A DNA stretch of 64,000 bases, taken from positions 152,980 through 216,979 of the forward strand of contig CAYNID010000004.1 in the NCBI GenBank assembly GCA_964397425.1. The letters run 5' to 3'. Every line of letters begins with the position of its first letter. The stretch's first letter is position 1. Positions 33,823 to 42,624 of the stretch are shown here, one piece after another. A program made the translations under genes and the position numbers. This stretch comes from Hallerella sp964397425. GTDB lineage: Bacteria > Fibrobacterota > Fibrobacteria > Fibrobacterales > Fibrobacteraceae. The notes below the pieces were generated by a model. It was not told the origin of the DNA, searched no databases, and was given only the letters and a program-made list of their open reading frames with translations.

Positions 33823-34542
33823 TCAATATTTCAAGAGTTCATACTCTTCGGGAATCGGAAGCCGCCAGGTTCCCGTTCCCCATTCCGCATCCGTTTTCAC
33901 ATTTTTCAAGCGAATTTCCAACACGGCATTTTCCCGTTGAAAGAACACCGCATTCAACGGCACCACCAATTTTTCAAACCGGGCGTAATCCGAAAATTCC
34001 AGCCGTTCCGCATTCTGGGAAATCTTGACTACGCGGCCATCCCCATCGCACGTGGCGACAAACGGAATCCCCAACGCTCCCGTTCCAAATATTTTCTTTT
34101 CACCCAAGACGGTCCGCACAGAATCCACTGTTCCTCCCCGCGGTAAAGCGTCTCCCCAAAACAAAGCCGCCACCCGGTGAATGTCAAACAGGGGAATGCC
34201 CGCGACACCGCCGACAAGATATCCCTTTCCCGTGACATAAGCCTTCTGGGCAGGCAAAACGAGAGACCAGTCGCCCTCTTTCCACAAAAGCGAAGCCACT
34301 CCGATTCCCATCGGACCCGAAAATTCCATCCGATAACGCTTGTAGGGAACCGCAAACAAAACGCCCGAAAGCGTATGCGCCCCTTCTACGGGATCTTGCG
34401 TTTTCACAGAAAACTTGGCCTTTAAACTATCCGGGGCAAGCCCTTCCGACCGCTCCGCAGGCCCTTTCGCCAACTGCGGGGAGCAGCCGCAAAAAGTTCC
34501 CATCAAAACAAGAAAAGCTACGCCCAAAAAATATTTTTTCAA
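33823..34542 (-). CDS. LolB/DUF4292-like outer-membrane lipoprotein
   Basis: 239 aa from TTG 34542, which overlaps the stop of the TPR gene (TTGA). Lipoprotein signal MKKYFLGVAFLVLMGTFCGC. The body has the lipoprotein-carrier fold pattern: LKAKFSVKTQDPVEGAHTLS, KRYRMEFSGPMGIGVASLLW, and FDIHRVAALFWGDALPRGG. This resembles DUF4292/LolB-like proteins, which place lipoproteins in or interact with the outer membrane; the exact function is not shown. It is the last gene of a run that includes the TPR and PASTA genes. Confidence 0.7.
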   Translation of the reverse strand: MKKYFLGVAFLVLMGTFCGCSPQLAKGPAERSEGLAPDSLKAKFSVKTQDPVEGAHTLSGVLFAVPYKRYRMEFSGPMGIGVASLLWKEGDWSLVLPAQKAYVTGKGYLVGGVAGIPLFDIHRVAALFWGDALPRGGTVDSVRTVLGEKKIFGTGALGIPFVATCDGDGRVVKISQNAERLEFSDYARFEKLVVPLNAVFFQRENAVLEIRLKNVKTDAEWGTGTWRLPIPEEYELLKY

Positions 34543-36524
34543 GGCTTCGTTCCATCCGTTTCTGCAGGCGAAGATTCTGTTTTTTCTTGCGGCTCCGGCG
34601 GTTTGACTGCCTGTTTCAACAGTTCTATCTGCTTTTTCGCATTGGCGTTCGCCGGATCGATTTCAAGGACTTTCAAATAATAGCCGGTGGAACGTTCATT
34701 CAATCCCAGACTTTGGCAAATCTCCGCCAAATGGACAAAGATGGATGTGTCCCGGTAAAACATATCCTTCAGCGAATCTTCCTTGGCGAATGATTCCACT
34801 TTTTCCATCAACGCCAACGCTTCTTGAACTTTTCCTTCGCGGTAAAGCGCCCACGCTTTGGAGTCCATAAAGGCGACGCTCGACGGTTCCAGTTTTAACG
34901 CCTCGTCAATCAGGGAACTTCCCCACCGGACTTCTTCTGCGCTGCGGTTCAAATCCACCAAGGTATAACCCAAATGATTTTTGGCAACGGCATCTGAGGG
35001 ATTTTTTTCAAATATTTTTTTGAATACGACTATCGCCGAATCCACTTGCCGAAAAGCGAGAAGGTTAACGCCATAAGCGAACAGGATCTGCGGATTTTCG
35101 CCACCGATTTGCGCGGCTTCGATAAAATGTTCGCTCGATTTTTTCCGCAAAATCTCGGCAGAATCCCGGCTTCCGGAAATCGTCCATCCCCGTTCCAGGT
35201 AATCCGCATTCATTTGTAAAATAAATCCGTATTCCGAATGCGTCGCAGCCAAATCCATCGAAACTTCCCGGTCGAATTCACGCACGCGCTCCAAATCCCC
35301 CGCCGAAAGCAGCAAGGCGCGCAAAGAATCCCGTTTGGCATCAGGGCGAATGGCTTCGTCCAAAATCGGATAAATTTTTGCAAAGGCTTTTTGGTTCAAA
35401 TATTGAGCAACCAACGATTCGCGGTATCTCGCCGGATCCGCGCGATAGGCCTTTTCCAAATATCCCACCGCTCCAACCGTGTCGCCGTCAGCAAGCGCAT
35501 ACGCGCTGAGCATCCCATTTGCCGCCGCCCGATAAGTATCCGATTCCGCCAAACGGCCCCAATGGATTTTCGCCTGTTCCTTCATGCCCAGCTTCGTTTC
35601 CAACAAAGCGATGTCCATCAGCACGAATTCTCGAGCCGGATGCCGTTTATAAATGGCCTTCAAAGAATCCAACGCCACCGTATCCTGATTCAAATCCACA
35701 TGGACTGCCACCAGGAACGCAATTGACAGCGAATCATCGGCATGGGCGGAATCCGCCCGGAACTCTTCTACCGCCGACAAGGCTTCTTCATAGCGTTTCA
35801 TCCCAAAAAGAAGCCGGATTCGACTTTCCAAAAAAGCCCTGTCGCCGCGGACTTCATAAACGTCGCCCAGAAGCTCTGCCAGCGCAGAATCCTTTTTCGC
35901 TTCGGCCAGCAGCCCAACTTGGCGTTCGAGCATGGATTGCGGATAACCGATTTGCGGCAACAGGATGCCGTAAACGCGCGAAAGTTCCTCTTTTTCCCGG
36001 ACAATTTCTAACAACAGGGAGTATTCATACAATGCGCGAAAATCCCGTTCGTTCAAATCAACCGCTTTTTTGTAATACGCAAGAGCGCTGTCCAAATTCG
36101 ACACGCCGCCGTAAACCCGTCCGAGAAGCGCATACTGCCCGCTGGTTTTCTTCCCGGCAAGGCCCTTGATTTTTTCGGCGAATTCCGCAGCGTCAGATGC
36201 GCCGCGTTTGTCCATCAAGTCCAAAACGGAAAATGCCAAAAAACGGTTTTCGGGATCCGCCTCGTGCGCATGGACCAGAAACTGTTCCGCAAGACCCAAT
36301 TCCCCTTGGGATTGCAAAGTCAGCGCCCTTAAAAAAGAACCGTGCGCAATTTCTTTCCGCAACAGTTCCACGCTGTCCATGGGAACAGAAAATGGCGGCG
36401 TCTTGTTCTTAGACGAAAGACTGTCGGCTTGCGGAGCATCCACAGTCACCGCGGGCTTTGAAGGGCTGCATGCGAACATGCCAAAGCTCAGCAAAAAGAC
36501 AAGGGCAATATTCCAACAGCGCAT
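34539..36524 (-). CDS. TPR-repeat lipoprotein
   Basis: 661 aa with lipoprotein signal MRCWNIALVFLLSFGMFACS. Most of the chain consists of tetratricopeptide repeats: FLRALTLQSQGELGLAEQFL, ALLGRVYGGVSNLDSALAYY, HFIEAAQIGGENPQILFAYG, AKNHLGYTLVDLNRSAEEV, MDSKAWALYREGKVQEALAL and YYLKVLEIDPANANAKKQIE. The tail is Pro/Glu/Ser-rich. TPR lipoproteins usually scaffold envelope complexes; no partner can be named. It overlaps the LolB-like gene by four bases and follows the PASTA gene by 6 nt, so the three are cotranscribed. Confidence 0.85.
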   Translation of the reverse strand: MRCWNIALVFLLSFGMFACSPSKPAVTVDAPQADSLSSKNKTPPFSVPMDSVELLRKEIAHGSFLRALTLQSQGELGLAEQFLVHAHEADPENRFLAFSVLDLMDKRGASDAAEFAEKIKGLAGKKTSGQYALLGRVYGGVSNLDSALAYYKKAVDLNERDFRALYEYSLLLEIVREKEELSRVYGILLPQIGYPQSMLERQVGLLAEAKKDSALAELLGDVYEVRGDRAFLESRIRLLFGMKRYEEALSAVEEFRADSAHADDSLSIAFLVAVHVDLNQDTVALDSLKAIYKRHPAREFVLMDIALLETKLGMKEQAKIHWGRLAESDTYRAAANGMLSAYALADGDTVGAVGYLEKAYRADPARYRESLVAQYLNQKAFAKIYPILDEAIRPDAKRDSLRALLLSAGDLERVREFDREVSMDLAATHSEYGFILQMNADYLERGWTISGSRDSAEILRKKSSEHFIEAAQIGGENPQILFAYGVNLLAFRQVDSAIVVFKKIFEKNPSDAVAKNHLGYTLVDLNRSAEEVRWGSSLIDEALKLEPSSVAFMDSKAWALYREGKVQEALALMEKVESFAKEDSLKDMFYRDTSIFVHLAEICQSLGLNERSTGYYLKVLEIDPANANAKKQIELLKQAVKPPEPQEKTESSPAETDGTKP

Positions 36525-36530
36525 TTCTGT

Positions 36531-37301
36531 TTACTCCGAAACGACCAAATTGATTCTCGCCCCAGCAGAAAGGAGCGTTTCAGCAGCCGGGTCCTGAGAA
36601 AGCACAAGGCCAGACGCCGTCCCCGCCTTTTTGCGGACAGTCACTTTTCCAACGATAAATCCTGCTTCCCTCAAATTTTGCTTCGCAATGGCCAGCCGGA
36701 CATGGGACACATTGGGCAAACTGATTTTTTGCCCTTTCGCCCCCGAAGACAAAAAGATATCTACGGTATCGCCCTGATGCACAAGCGAGCCTTCCGACGG
36801 ATTCGTCCGGACGACTTTGCCCTTCGACAAATTCGGATGCGGCGTTGTGAACGTCAGCCCGACATTCAACCCCGCTTTTTCAATTTCCCGAACAGCCTCT
36901 TCACCGTTTTTGTCAAACAAATCCGGCACGGTAAACTGATGAAGTCCATCCGAAAGCGTCACCCGGATGGTTCGTCCGGGCTTGGAATTTCTATCCGCCA
37001 ACGGATTTTGCCGCATCACCAAACCGATGTCATAACGGTTGCTGTATTCCCTTTCTTGGGAAAACGCAATTTGGAATCCGGCTTCGGTCGCAGCCGCAAC
37101 CGCCTTTGCGCTGTCGAGGCCTTCCAAAGCGGGGACCGGCAATTCTTCTGCATATTCCCGCGCGACAACGGGCATCACCACCTTGTCGAAAAGAATGGCG
37201 CAAAAGACAAGGCACACCGCCAGCCAAAAAAGGGCGTAAAGCCACGGCCTCTTTGACAAAATTCGATAAACGAAAGTTTTCTTTTGAGAACGCTCGTCCA
37301 T
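36531..37301 (-). CDS. Membrane-anchored PASTA-domain protein without kinase domain
   Basis: 256 aa; AAGGA precedes the ATG. One membrane segment (residues about 19-42, PWLYALFWLAVCLVFCAILF) leads into three PASTA domains: LEGLDSAKAVAAATEAGFQI, TVPDLFDKNGEEAVREIEKA and LPNVSHVRLAIAKQNLREAG, each ending in the typical DTVDIFLSSG or INLVVSE type strand. PASTA domains bind peptidoglycan fragments and usually belong to Ser/Thr kinases or penicillin-binding proteins, but here no catalytic domain is fused. A role at the cell wall is inferred. It lies between the Crp/Fnr gene (1-nt gap) and the TPR gene. Confidence 0.85.
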   Translation of the reverse strand: MDERSQKKTFVYRILSKRPWLYALFWLAVCLVFCAILFDKVVMPVVAREYAEELPVPALEGLDSAKAVAAATEAGFQIAFSQEREYSNRYDIGLVMRQNPLADRNSKPGRTIRVTLSDGLHQFTVPDLFDKNGEEAVREIEKAGLNVGLTFTTPHPNLSKGKVVRTNPSEGSLVHQGDTVDIFLSSGAKGQKISLPNVSHVRLAIAKQNLREAGFIVGKVTVRKKAGTASGLVLSQDPAAETLLSAGARINLVVSE

Positions 37302-37302
37302 T

Positions 37303-38016
37303 TTAATCCTTCGGATTCAATTCGTGAAGCTTGCCCACTTCCGATATCACCAAATCCTTTCCCATCAGGGAAATTGTCCCTCGGCGGGAAAGCGTCGAAA
37401 ACACCCGGCTGACCGTTTCACGGGTCGTTCCAGACATTTCGGCGAATTGCTGCTGCGTTGGACGATTGCGGATGACTGTCACCATTTCACCGTTGCGCCC
37501 GTGGATGCGCACGCCGCGGTCTTCCATCAAACTGAGAATCGTTCCGGCGACGCGCCCGTAAACAGACATTGTCGCCAAAGATCCTATTTGCCGGTTCGCG
37601 TTGCGCAAGCGACGGCTCATTTGCACAAGCAATCCCGTCGCCAATTCCGGAGTCGTTTTCAGCAGCTCCAAAAAATGTTCCCGCCGGATGACAAGCACCT
37701 TTGTCGGCTGCACCGCCTTTACCGAAGCGGAACGCGGCTCTCCATCAATCAGGGACATTTCACCAAAAGAATCGCCACGGGAAAGAAGCGTAAGGATGGT
37801 CTCCTTGCCGTCCGTTCCGGTGACATAAACTTTGACTTCGCCCTCTGCAATGAGGAAGAGCGCCCTTGTCGATTCATCTTTTTCCAAGATAATCGTTTCA
37901 TCGCGACTGAATGTATTTGCAATGACAAGCGTCGCCAATTGCTTCAGCTGATCTTCGGTAAGTTCCGAAAAGAGATCGACCCCTTTCAAAAGTTCAACGG
38001 TGTTTTCGCCAGCCAA
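37303..38016 (-). CDS. Crp/Fnr-family transcriptional regulator
   Basis: 237 aa from TTG 38016, chosen because a perfect AGGAGG (38023-38028) lies 6 nt upstream; longer readings extend into purA. Residues about 1-125 are the cyclic-nucleotide-binding-like beta-roll (DETIILEKDESTRALFLIAE, GDSFGEMSLIDGEPRSASV). The GEMSLIDGEPRSASV segment resembles the cAMP pocket of CRP (GE and RSA), so nucleotide binding is plausible. The C-terminal winged helix includes TQQQFAEMSGTTRETVSRVF. There are no Fnr-type cysteines. It is downstream of purA with a 14-nt gap, so it is probably coexpressed; its targets are unknown. Confidence 0.9.
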   Translation of the reverse strand: MAGENTVELLKGVDLFSELTEDQLKQLATLVIANTFSRDETIILEKDESTRALFLIAEGEVKVYVTGTDGKETILTLLSRGDSFGEMSLIDGEPRSASVKAVQPTKVLVIRREHFLELLKTTPELATGLLVQMSRRLRNANRQIGSLATMSVYGRVAGTILSLMEDRGVRIHGRNGEMVTVIRNRPTQQQFAEMSGTTRETVSRVFSTLSRRGTISLMGKDLVISEVGKLHELNPKD

Positions 38017-38030
38017 AAGGGTCCTCCTAA

Positions 38031-39326
38031 TCAGTTCATATCGATAATGATACTTTCGTCCCGATGCGCTCCAATCGAAATCATGCCGATTTTCACTCCG
38101 ACCAATTTCGAAATTTCTTCCAAATACCGCCGCGCATTGACCGGAAGATCTTCCCAGGTTTTGCAACGAGTCGTATTTTCTTTCCAGCCCGGAAGAGTTT
38201 CATAAACCGGCGTGCAACGGCCAACTTTAGAAAGCTGGTTCGGGAACACTTCGATTTTCTTTCCGTCGCATTCATAATGCGTGCACACTTTAATTTCGTC
38301 AAACGTATCCAGCACATCGAGTTTGGTGATTGCCAAATGCGTGAGTCCGTTCACCAAAGCCGCTTTGCGCACAACGGGCGCGTCGAACCATCCACACCGG
38401 CGGTTTCGCCCTGTCGTCGCCCCGTATTCATTGCCGAGTTCGCGGAGTTTGTCGCCCGTTTCATCCAGCAATTCCGTGGGGAAAGGACCGTTACCAACCC
38501 GCGTCGTATAAGCTTTGACAACCCCGACAACCTGATCGATTGCCGTCGGGCCGACTCCGGCACCGCAACTGGCATAACCGGCAACCGTATTGCTCGAAGT
38601 CACATACGGATACGTTCCCTGGTCCACATCGAGAATCGTTCCCTGGGCTCCTTCAAAAATCAGGCGCTTGTTCTCTTTCAATGCTTTGTGGAGAACATCG
38701 CTCACGTCGCAGACAAACGGCTTGAGCGCTTGACCCAGCTGGAGATATTCCCGAATGACCTGCTCCGGATCAATTTCCGGAACATCGTACATGACCCGAA
38801 ATTCTTCATTGTGAATCTTGGCCATCGCTTCAACGCGCGGGCGCAGTTCGCGCTCATCCATCAAATCGCCCACTCGAACGCCGATGCGGTTCACCTTGTC
38901 GCTGTAACACGGCCCGATACCGCGGCCCGTAGTGCCAATCGCCGACTTGCCCGCTTTTTTCTCTTTCGCCTTGTCCAACGCAGAATGATACGGGAGGACG
39001 ACATGCGCATTATCCGCAATGACAAGCCGTTGACACGTCCCCGCATCCACAGAAATTCCCTTCGTGCGGAGGTCCGCAATTTCCGCCAATGTTTGAATCG
39101 GATCGATGACAACGCCGTTTCCGATGACGCAAAGCTTATCCTTGTGCATGATGCCCGAAGGAATCAAGTGGAAGACAAACTTCTGATCTCCCACTTCTAC
39201 CGTATGGCCGGCGTTCGCACCGCCTTGGAACCGGACAATCACGTCTGCATCCAACGTGAGAAAATCAACAATCTTGGCTTTTCCTTCGTCTCCCCACTGG
39301 GAACCGATCACTACACGATTTGGCAT
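38031..39326 (-). CDS. purA: Adenylosuccinate synthetase
   Basis: 431 aa, normal length. It joins IMP and aspartate with GTP, the first committed step to AMP. The start VVIGSQWGDEGKAKIVDFLT contains the GTP/IMP P-loop GDEGK with catalytic Asp; NAGHT, the IGTTGRGIGPCYSDK loop and GRNRRCGWFDA follow. AAGGA lies 4 nt before the ATG. It heads the stretch purA-crp-PASTA-TPR-lolB-like; the 174-nt gap upstream (39327-39500) should hold its promoter, though I see no clear pair of hexamers. Confidence 0.97.
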   Translation of the reverse strand: MPNRVVIGSQWGDEGKAKIVDFLTLDADVIVRFQGGANAGHTVEVGDQKFVFHLIPSGIMHKDKLCVIGNGVVIDPIQTLAEIADLRTKGISVDAGTCQRLVIADNAHVVLPYHSALDKAKEKKAGKSAIGTTGRGIGPCYSDKVNRIGVRVGDLMDERELRPRVEAMAKIHNEEFRVMYDVPEIDPEQVIREYLQLGQALKPFVCDVSDVLHKALKENKRLIFEGAQGTILDVDQGTYPYVTSSNTVAGYASCGAGVGPTAIDQVVGVVKAYTTRVGNGPFPTELLDETGDKLRELGNEYGATTGRNRRCGWFDAPVVRKAALVNGLTHLAITKLDVLDTFDEIKVCTHYECDGKKIEVFPNQLSKVGRCTPVYETLPGWKENTTRCKTWEDLPVNARRYLEEISKLVGVKIGMISIGAHRDESIIIDMN

Positions 39327-39500
39327 ATATCCTTCTCATGAAAAAACGCGAAAGGAAGGTGCAAAGGTCTGTCCTCGCCCCTTTTTCGCCTTAAAACTAG
39401 AAAAGTATTTTCGATACAGGGATGGTCCATTTTTCAGTTGACGGCAATTTCATCCCGGATTTTTTGATTCCCAAAGAATTTCGCCTTTTCAAAGCGAAGT

Positions 39501-40220
39501 TCAGACCTTGCCCGCGTAATCCCGTTCTCCGAAAAGGGCAGTTCCAACGCGAATCATCGTTGCCCCCTCTTCGATGGCGACCTCCAAATCTCCCGTCATT
39601 CCCATGGAAAGTTCCGTGAAATTTTCAAAGGCGCCGCCTCGGGAACGCATTTTTTCTTGCAAACGACGCAAAAAAGCGAATCCTTCACGGGAATCTTCGG
39701 CAACTCCGGTGTTCTTGCCAATGGTCATCAAACCCCGGTAACGCAAATGCGGAGAATTTGGCAACGCGAGCAAAAAGTTTTCCGCCGCAGCCATGGAAAC
39801 GCCGCTTTTGGTTTCTTCTTCCGATGTGTTCACTTGGAACAGGATGTCCAAATTTTTTCCCAGTTCCGAACAAATCCGTTCCAATTTTTCAACAGACTTG
39901 ATGTCGGCAATGGAATGAATGCAATCGGCGACAGTTGCCGCATGGCGAAGTTTATTCGATTGCACAGGGCCGATGATATGACAACGGATTCCCGGACGTT
40001 TCTCGCTGAATTTTTCAACCGCTTCCTGCACCCGGTTTTCGCCAAAATCCGTCGCTCCGATTTGGAGCGCCTTTTCCACCGATTCCACCGGGTGAAATTT
40101 GGAAACCCAAATCAAGAGAACGCTTTCTCTTGAACGGTTACTTTGTTTGCAAGCTGCGGAAATTCTTGATTCCAACGCCTCGTACGCGAGGCGCATTTCT
40201 TCAATCGTCCGTTCTGACAT
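39501..40220 (-). CDS. Pyridoxal phosphate homeostasis protein (YggS/PLPBP family)
   Basis: 239 aa. The lysine of LIWVSKFHPVESVEKAL (residue about 41) is the PLP-binding lysine; GATDFGENRVQEA, WHxIGxxQxNK in the form CHIIGPVQSNK, and LSMGMTGDLEVAIEEGATMI are family hallmarks. These proteins bind PLP without catalysing a reaction and keep vitamin B6 pools balanced. It overlaps the lon stop by 20 bp, so it is the last gene of the tig-clpP-clpX-lon transcript. Confidence 0.93.
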   Translation of the reverse strand: MSERTIEEMRLAYEALESRISAACKQSNRSRESVLLIWVSKFHPVESVEKALQIGATDFGENRVQEAVEKFSEKRPGIRCHIIGPVQSNKLRHAATVADCIHSIADIKSVEKLERICSELGKNLDILFQVNTSEEETKSGVSMAAAENFLLALPNSPHLRYRGLMTIGKNTGVAEDSREGFAFLRRLQEKMRSRGGAFENFTELSMGMTGDLEVAIEEGATMIRVGTALFGERDYAGKV

Positions 40221-42615
40221 TTTGATCCTTCTTTGCCCGCGAAACTTTTTTCTTGGACTTTGGAAAAAGAATCGAAATCAACTCATCGATATGATTTTTC
40301 GTGTGGATTTTCAAGCCCTTCTTTGCCGGAGCGGGCAATTCGGCAATATCCTTTTCATTTTGCTTTGGCAGATAAAGCGTTTTGACTCCAGCATCCAAAG
40401 CCGCCAACGCTTTTTCGTTCAATCCACCAATCGGGAGCAGGTCTCCGCTTAAGCTCACCTCGCCGGTAAAAGCGATTTCCGGATCGACCGGAGTCCGTGT
40501 GAACGCGGAAAGCAGCGAAAGGGTGAGTGCAATCCCCGCAGAGGGGCCGTCTTTGGGGACCGCTCCTTCGGGAACGTGAATGTGGATATCCGTTTTGCGG
40601 ACAATCGCCGGGTCAATATCAAAGCGCAACAGCCGTTCACGGACAAGACTCAAGGCGATTTGGGCAGACTCTTTCATCACATCGCCCAATTTTCCCGTCA
40701 ACAGCAAATGTCCACGCCCCGACAGCAGCTTCGTTTCGATTAAAAGGATTTCTCCTCCGACAGATGTCCAGGCAAGGCCCGTGATAACGCCAAAATGCCC
40801 TGCCGCGGGCAAGCGGTTCGCCAAAAAGCGGGGAACGCCCAAATATTTTTCCACAAGCTTCGGGGTCAAAGTCAAATTCCCCGATTTGCCCATCAGCATT
40901 TCCTTGACGCGTTTGCGGACAATCGTTTCTATCATGCGTTCAAGTTCCCGGACGCCCGCTTCCCGGGTGTATTCCCGCAAAACGGTCCGCAAAGAATCTT
41001 CGTCAAACACGATGGCTTTTTTGTCTTTCACGCCGCAATTTCCAAGGACTTTGGGAACCAGATAATCCTTGGCGATGGAAAGCTTTTCATGTGGATAATA
41101 ACCCGGCAGCCGCACCACTTCCATCCGGTCGGCAAGCGGAGCGGGAATCGTTTCTTCGGAATTCGCCGTTGCGATAAAGAGGACTTTGGAAAAATCCAGT
41201 CCCACTTCCATAAAGTGGTCCGTAAAATCTCCGTTCAACTCCGGGTCGAGCACTTCGAGCATGGCGCTAGCCGGATCGCCCCGGTAATCGTTTCCCATTT
41301 TATCGATTTCATCGAGGAGAATCACCGGATTCATGCACTTCGCATGGCGCAAGGCCTGGATGAAACGCCCCGGCATGGAACCGATATACGTCCGGCGGTG
41401 GCCGCGGATTTCCGCTTCGTCTTGAACGCCTCCAAGCGTGACCCTGGCAAAATTCCTGCCCAAGGATTCCGCAATGGAACGGACCAACGTCGTTTTGCCG
41501 ACTCCCGGCGGCCCGACAAGGCAAATAATCGGCGCTTTATTCTCGGTTTGGGTGAGCTTCAACACGGCGACGTATTCCAGGATACGCTCTTTCACCTTGT
41601 CGAGCCCGTAATGCCCGGAATCCAGATTCTTCTTGACTTTTTTCAAATCCAAATCCGTATCCGTGTAAACACCGTAGGGAATCGAAAGGAACCAGTCGAT
41701 GTAATTGCGCGAAACGGCGTATTCCGGGCTGGCCGGCTGCATCAAACGCATCCGTCCGAATTCTTCATCCAACTTTTCTTGAATGGCGGGAGAAAAATGT
41801 TTTTCCTGAACTTTTCGGACCAATTTTTCGATTTCGTCCCCGTCACCGCCGGAAATTTCATTTTGCAGCAAGCGGATCTGTTCGCCGATGAACCATTCCT
41901 TCTGATTCTGCTGCATCTTTTGCTGAACGTCATCGCGGACCTGTTCTGCGACACTTTCCGCTTCGATGGCCGCTTTCAAATTGGTATCGACGGCGCATCC
42001 GAGATTTTCCAAATCGACCTGTTCCAAAATCAATTGTTTTTGGGCAGGAGAAATCCGGAGAAAAGGCAGCATCGCCATGTAAGCGCCGAAAGGCTCTTCC
42101 TTGGTTTTGACGCTTGCCACGATATCCGGCGACAGATTCTGCAACGCGGCATACCGTTCAAACAGCCGCGTTCCATTTTGCAATAGAGCTTTTGCAGAAT
42201 CTTCATTGCGCGCGGCATAATAGCGCAGCGAAATTTTCGACAAAAAACATTCGCGATTTTCGTCTAATTCCGCATTCGCCAAATCGACAACAACGATCCC
42301 TTCTAATAAAACGCGCCAACATCCATTGGGAAGCACCGTCACCGATTGGACGTGCGCCAAAACGCCAACAGAAGGCAAATCGTCTACGGAAACAGCTTCT
42401 TTGTCAGGATTCACCTGCAAAGCAAGCAAGATCAAATCGTGATAATCCCTGGAAATGCGGAGCGCATTCTGGGAAATCGCCCGTCCGACAAGAATTCGGG
42501 TCGAAGCACCCGGAGTCACCAGGGCGTCGCGTAATGGCAAAAGAGGAAACTCGTGCGACAAATCGAGCGCAACGGTTTCCTGCAAGTTTTCATTCTCTGA
42601 ATGTTGTTTCTTCAA
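40201..42615 (-). CDS. lon: ATP-dependent Lon protease
   Basis: 804 aa from TTG 42615, with TAAGGA 7 nt upstream. N-terminal substrate domain (residues about 20-210, FPLLPLRDALVTPGASTRI), AAA+ domain with Walker A GPPGVGKTTLVRS (about 365) and Walker B ILLDEIDKM, then the protease domain with the Ser of PKDGPSAGIA and the Lys of the Ser-Lys dyad in GLNEKALAALDAG. Lon is a cytoplasmic hexameric protease that removes damaged and regulatory proteins. It lies 9 nt after clpX. Confidence 0.97.
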   Translation of the reverse strand: MKKQHSENENLQETVALDLSHEFPLLPLRDALVTPGASTRILVGRAISQNALRISRDYHDLILLALQVNPDKEAVSVDDLPSVGVLAHVQSVTVLPNGCWRVLLEGIVVVDLANAELDENRECFLSKISLRYYAARNEDSAKALLQNGTRLFERYAALQNLSPDIVASVKTKEEPFGAYMAMLPFLRISPAQKQLILEQVDLENLGCAVDTNLKAAIEAESVAEQVRDDVQQKMQQNQKEWFIGEQIRLLQNEISGGDGDEIEKLVRKVQEKHFSPAIQEKLDEEFGRMRLMQPASPEYAVSRNYIDWFLSIPYGVYTDTDLDLKKVKKNLDSGHYGLDKVKERILEYVAVLKLTQTENKAPIICLVGPPGVGKTTLVRSIAESLGRNFARVTLGGVQDEAEIRGHRRTYIGSMPGRFIQALRHAKCMNPVILLDEIDKMGNDYRGDPASAMLEVLDPELNGDFTDHFMEVGLDFSKVLFIATANSEETIPAPLADRMEVVRLPGYYPHEKLSIAKDYLVPKVLGNCGVKDKKAIVFDEDSLRTVLREYTREAGVRELERMIETIVRKRVKEMLMGKSGNLTLTPKLVEKYLGVPRFLANRLPAAGHFGVITGLAWTSVGGEILLIETKLLSGRGHLLLTGKLGDVMKESAQIALSLVRERLLRFDIDPAIVRKTDIHIHVPEGAVPKDGPSAGIALTLSLLSAFTRTPVDPEIAFTGEVSLSGDLLPIGGLNEKALAALDAGVKTLYLPKQNEKDIAELPAPAKKGLKIHTKNHIDELISILFPKSKKKVSRAKKDQNVRTDD

Positions 42616-42624
42616 GCAAAATCC

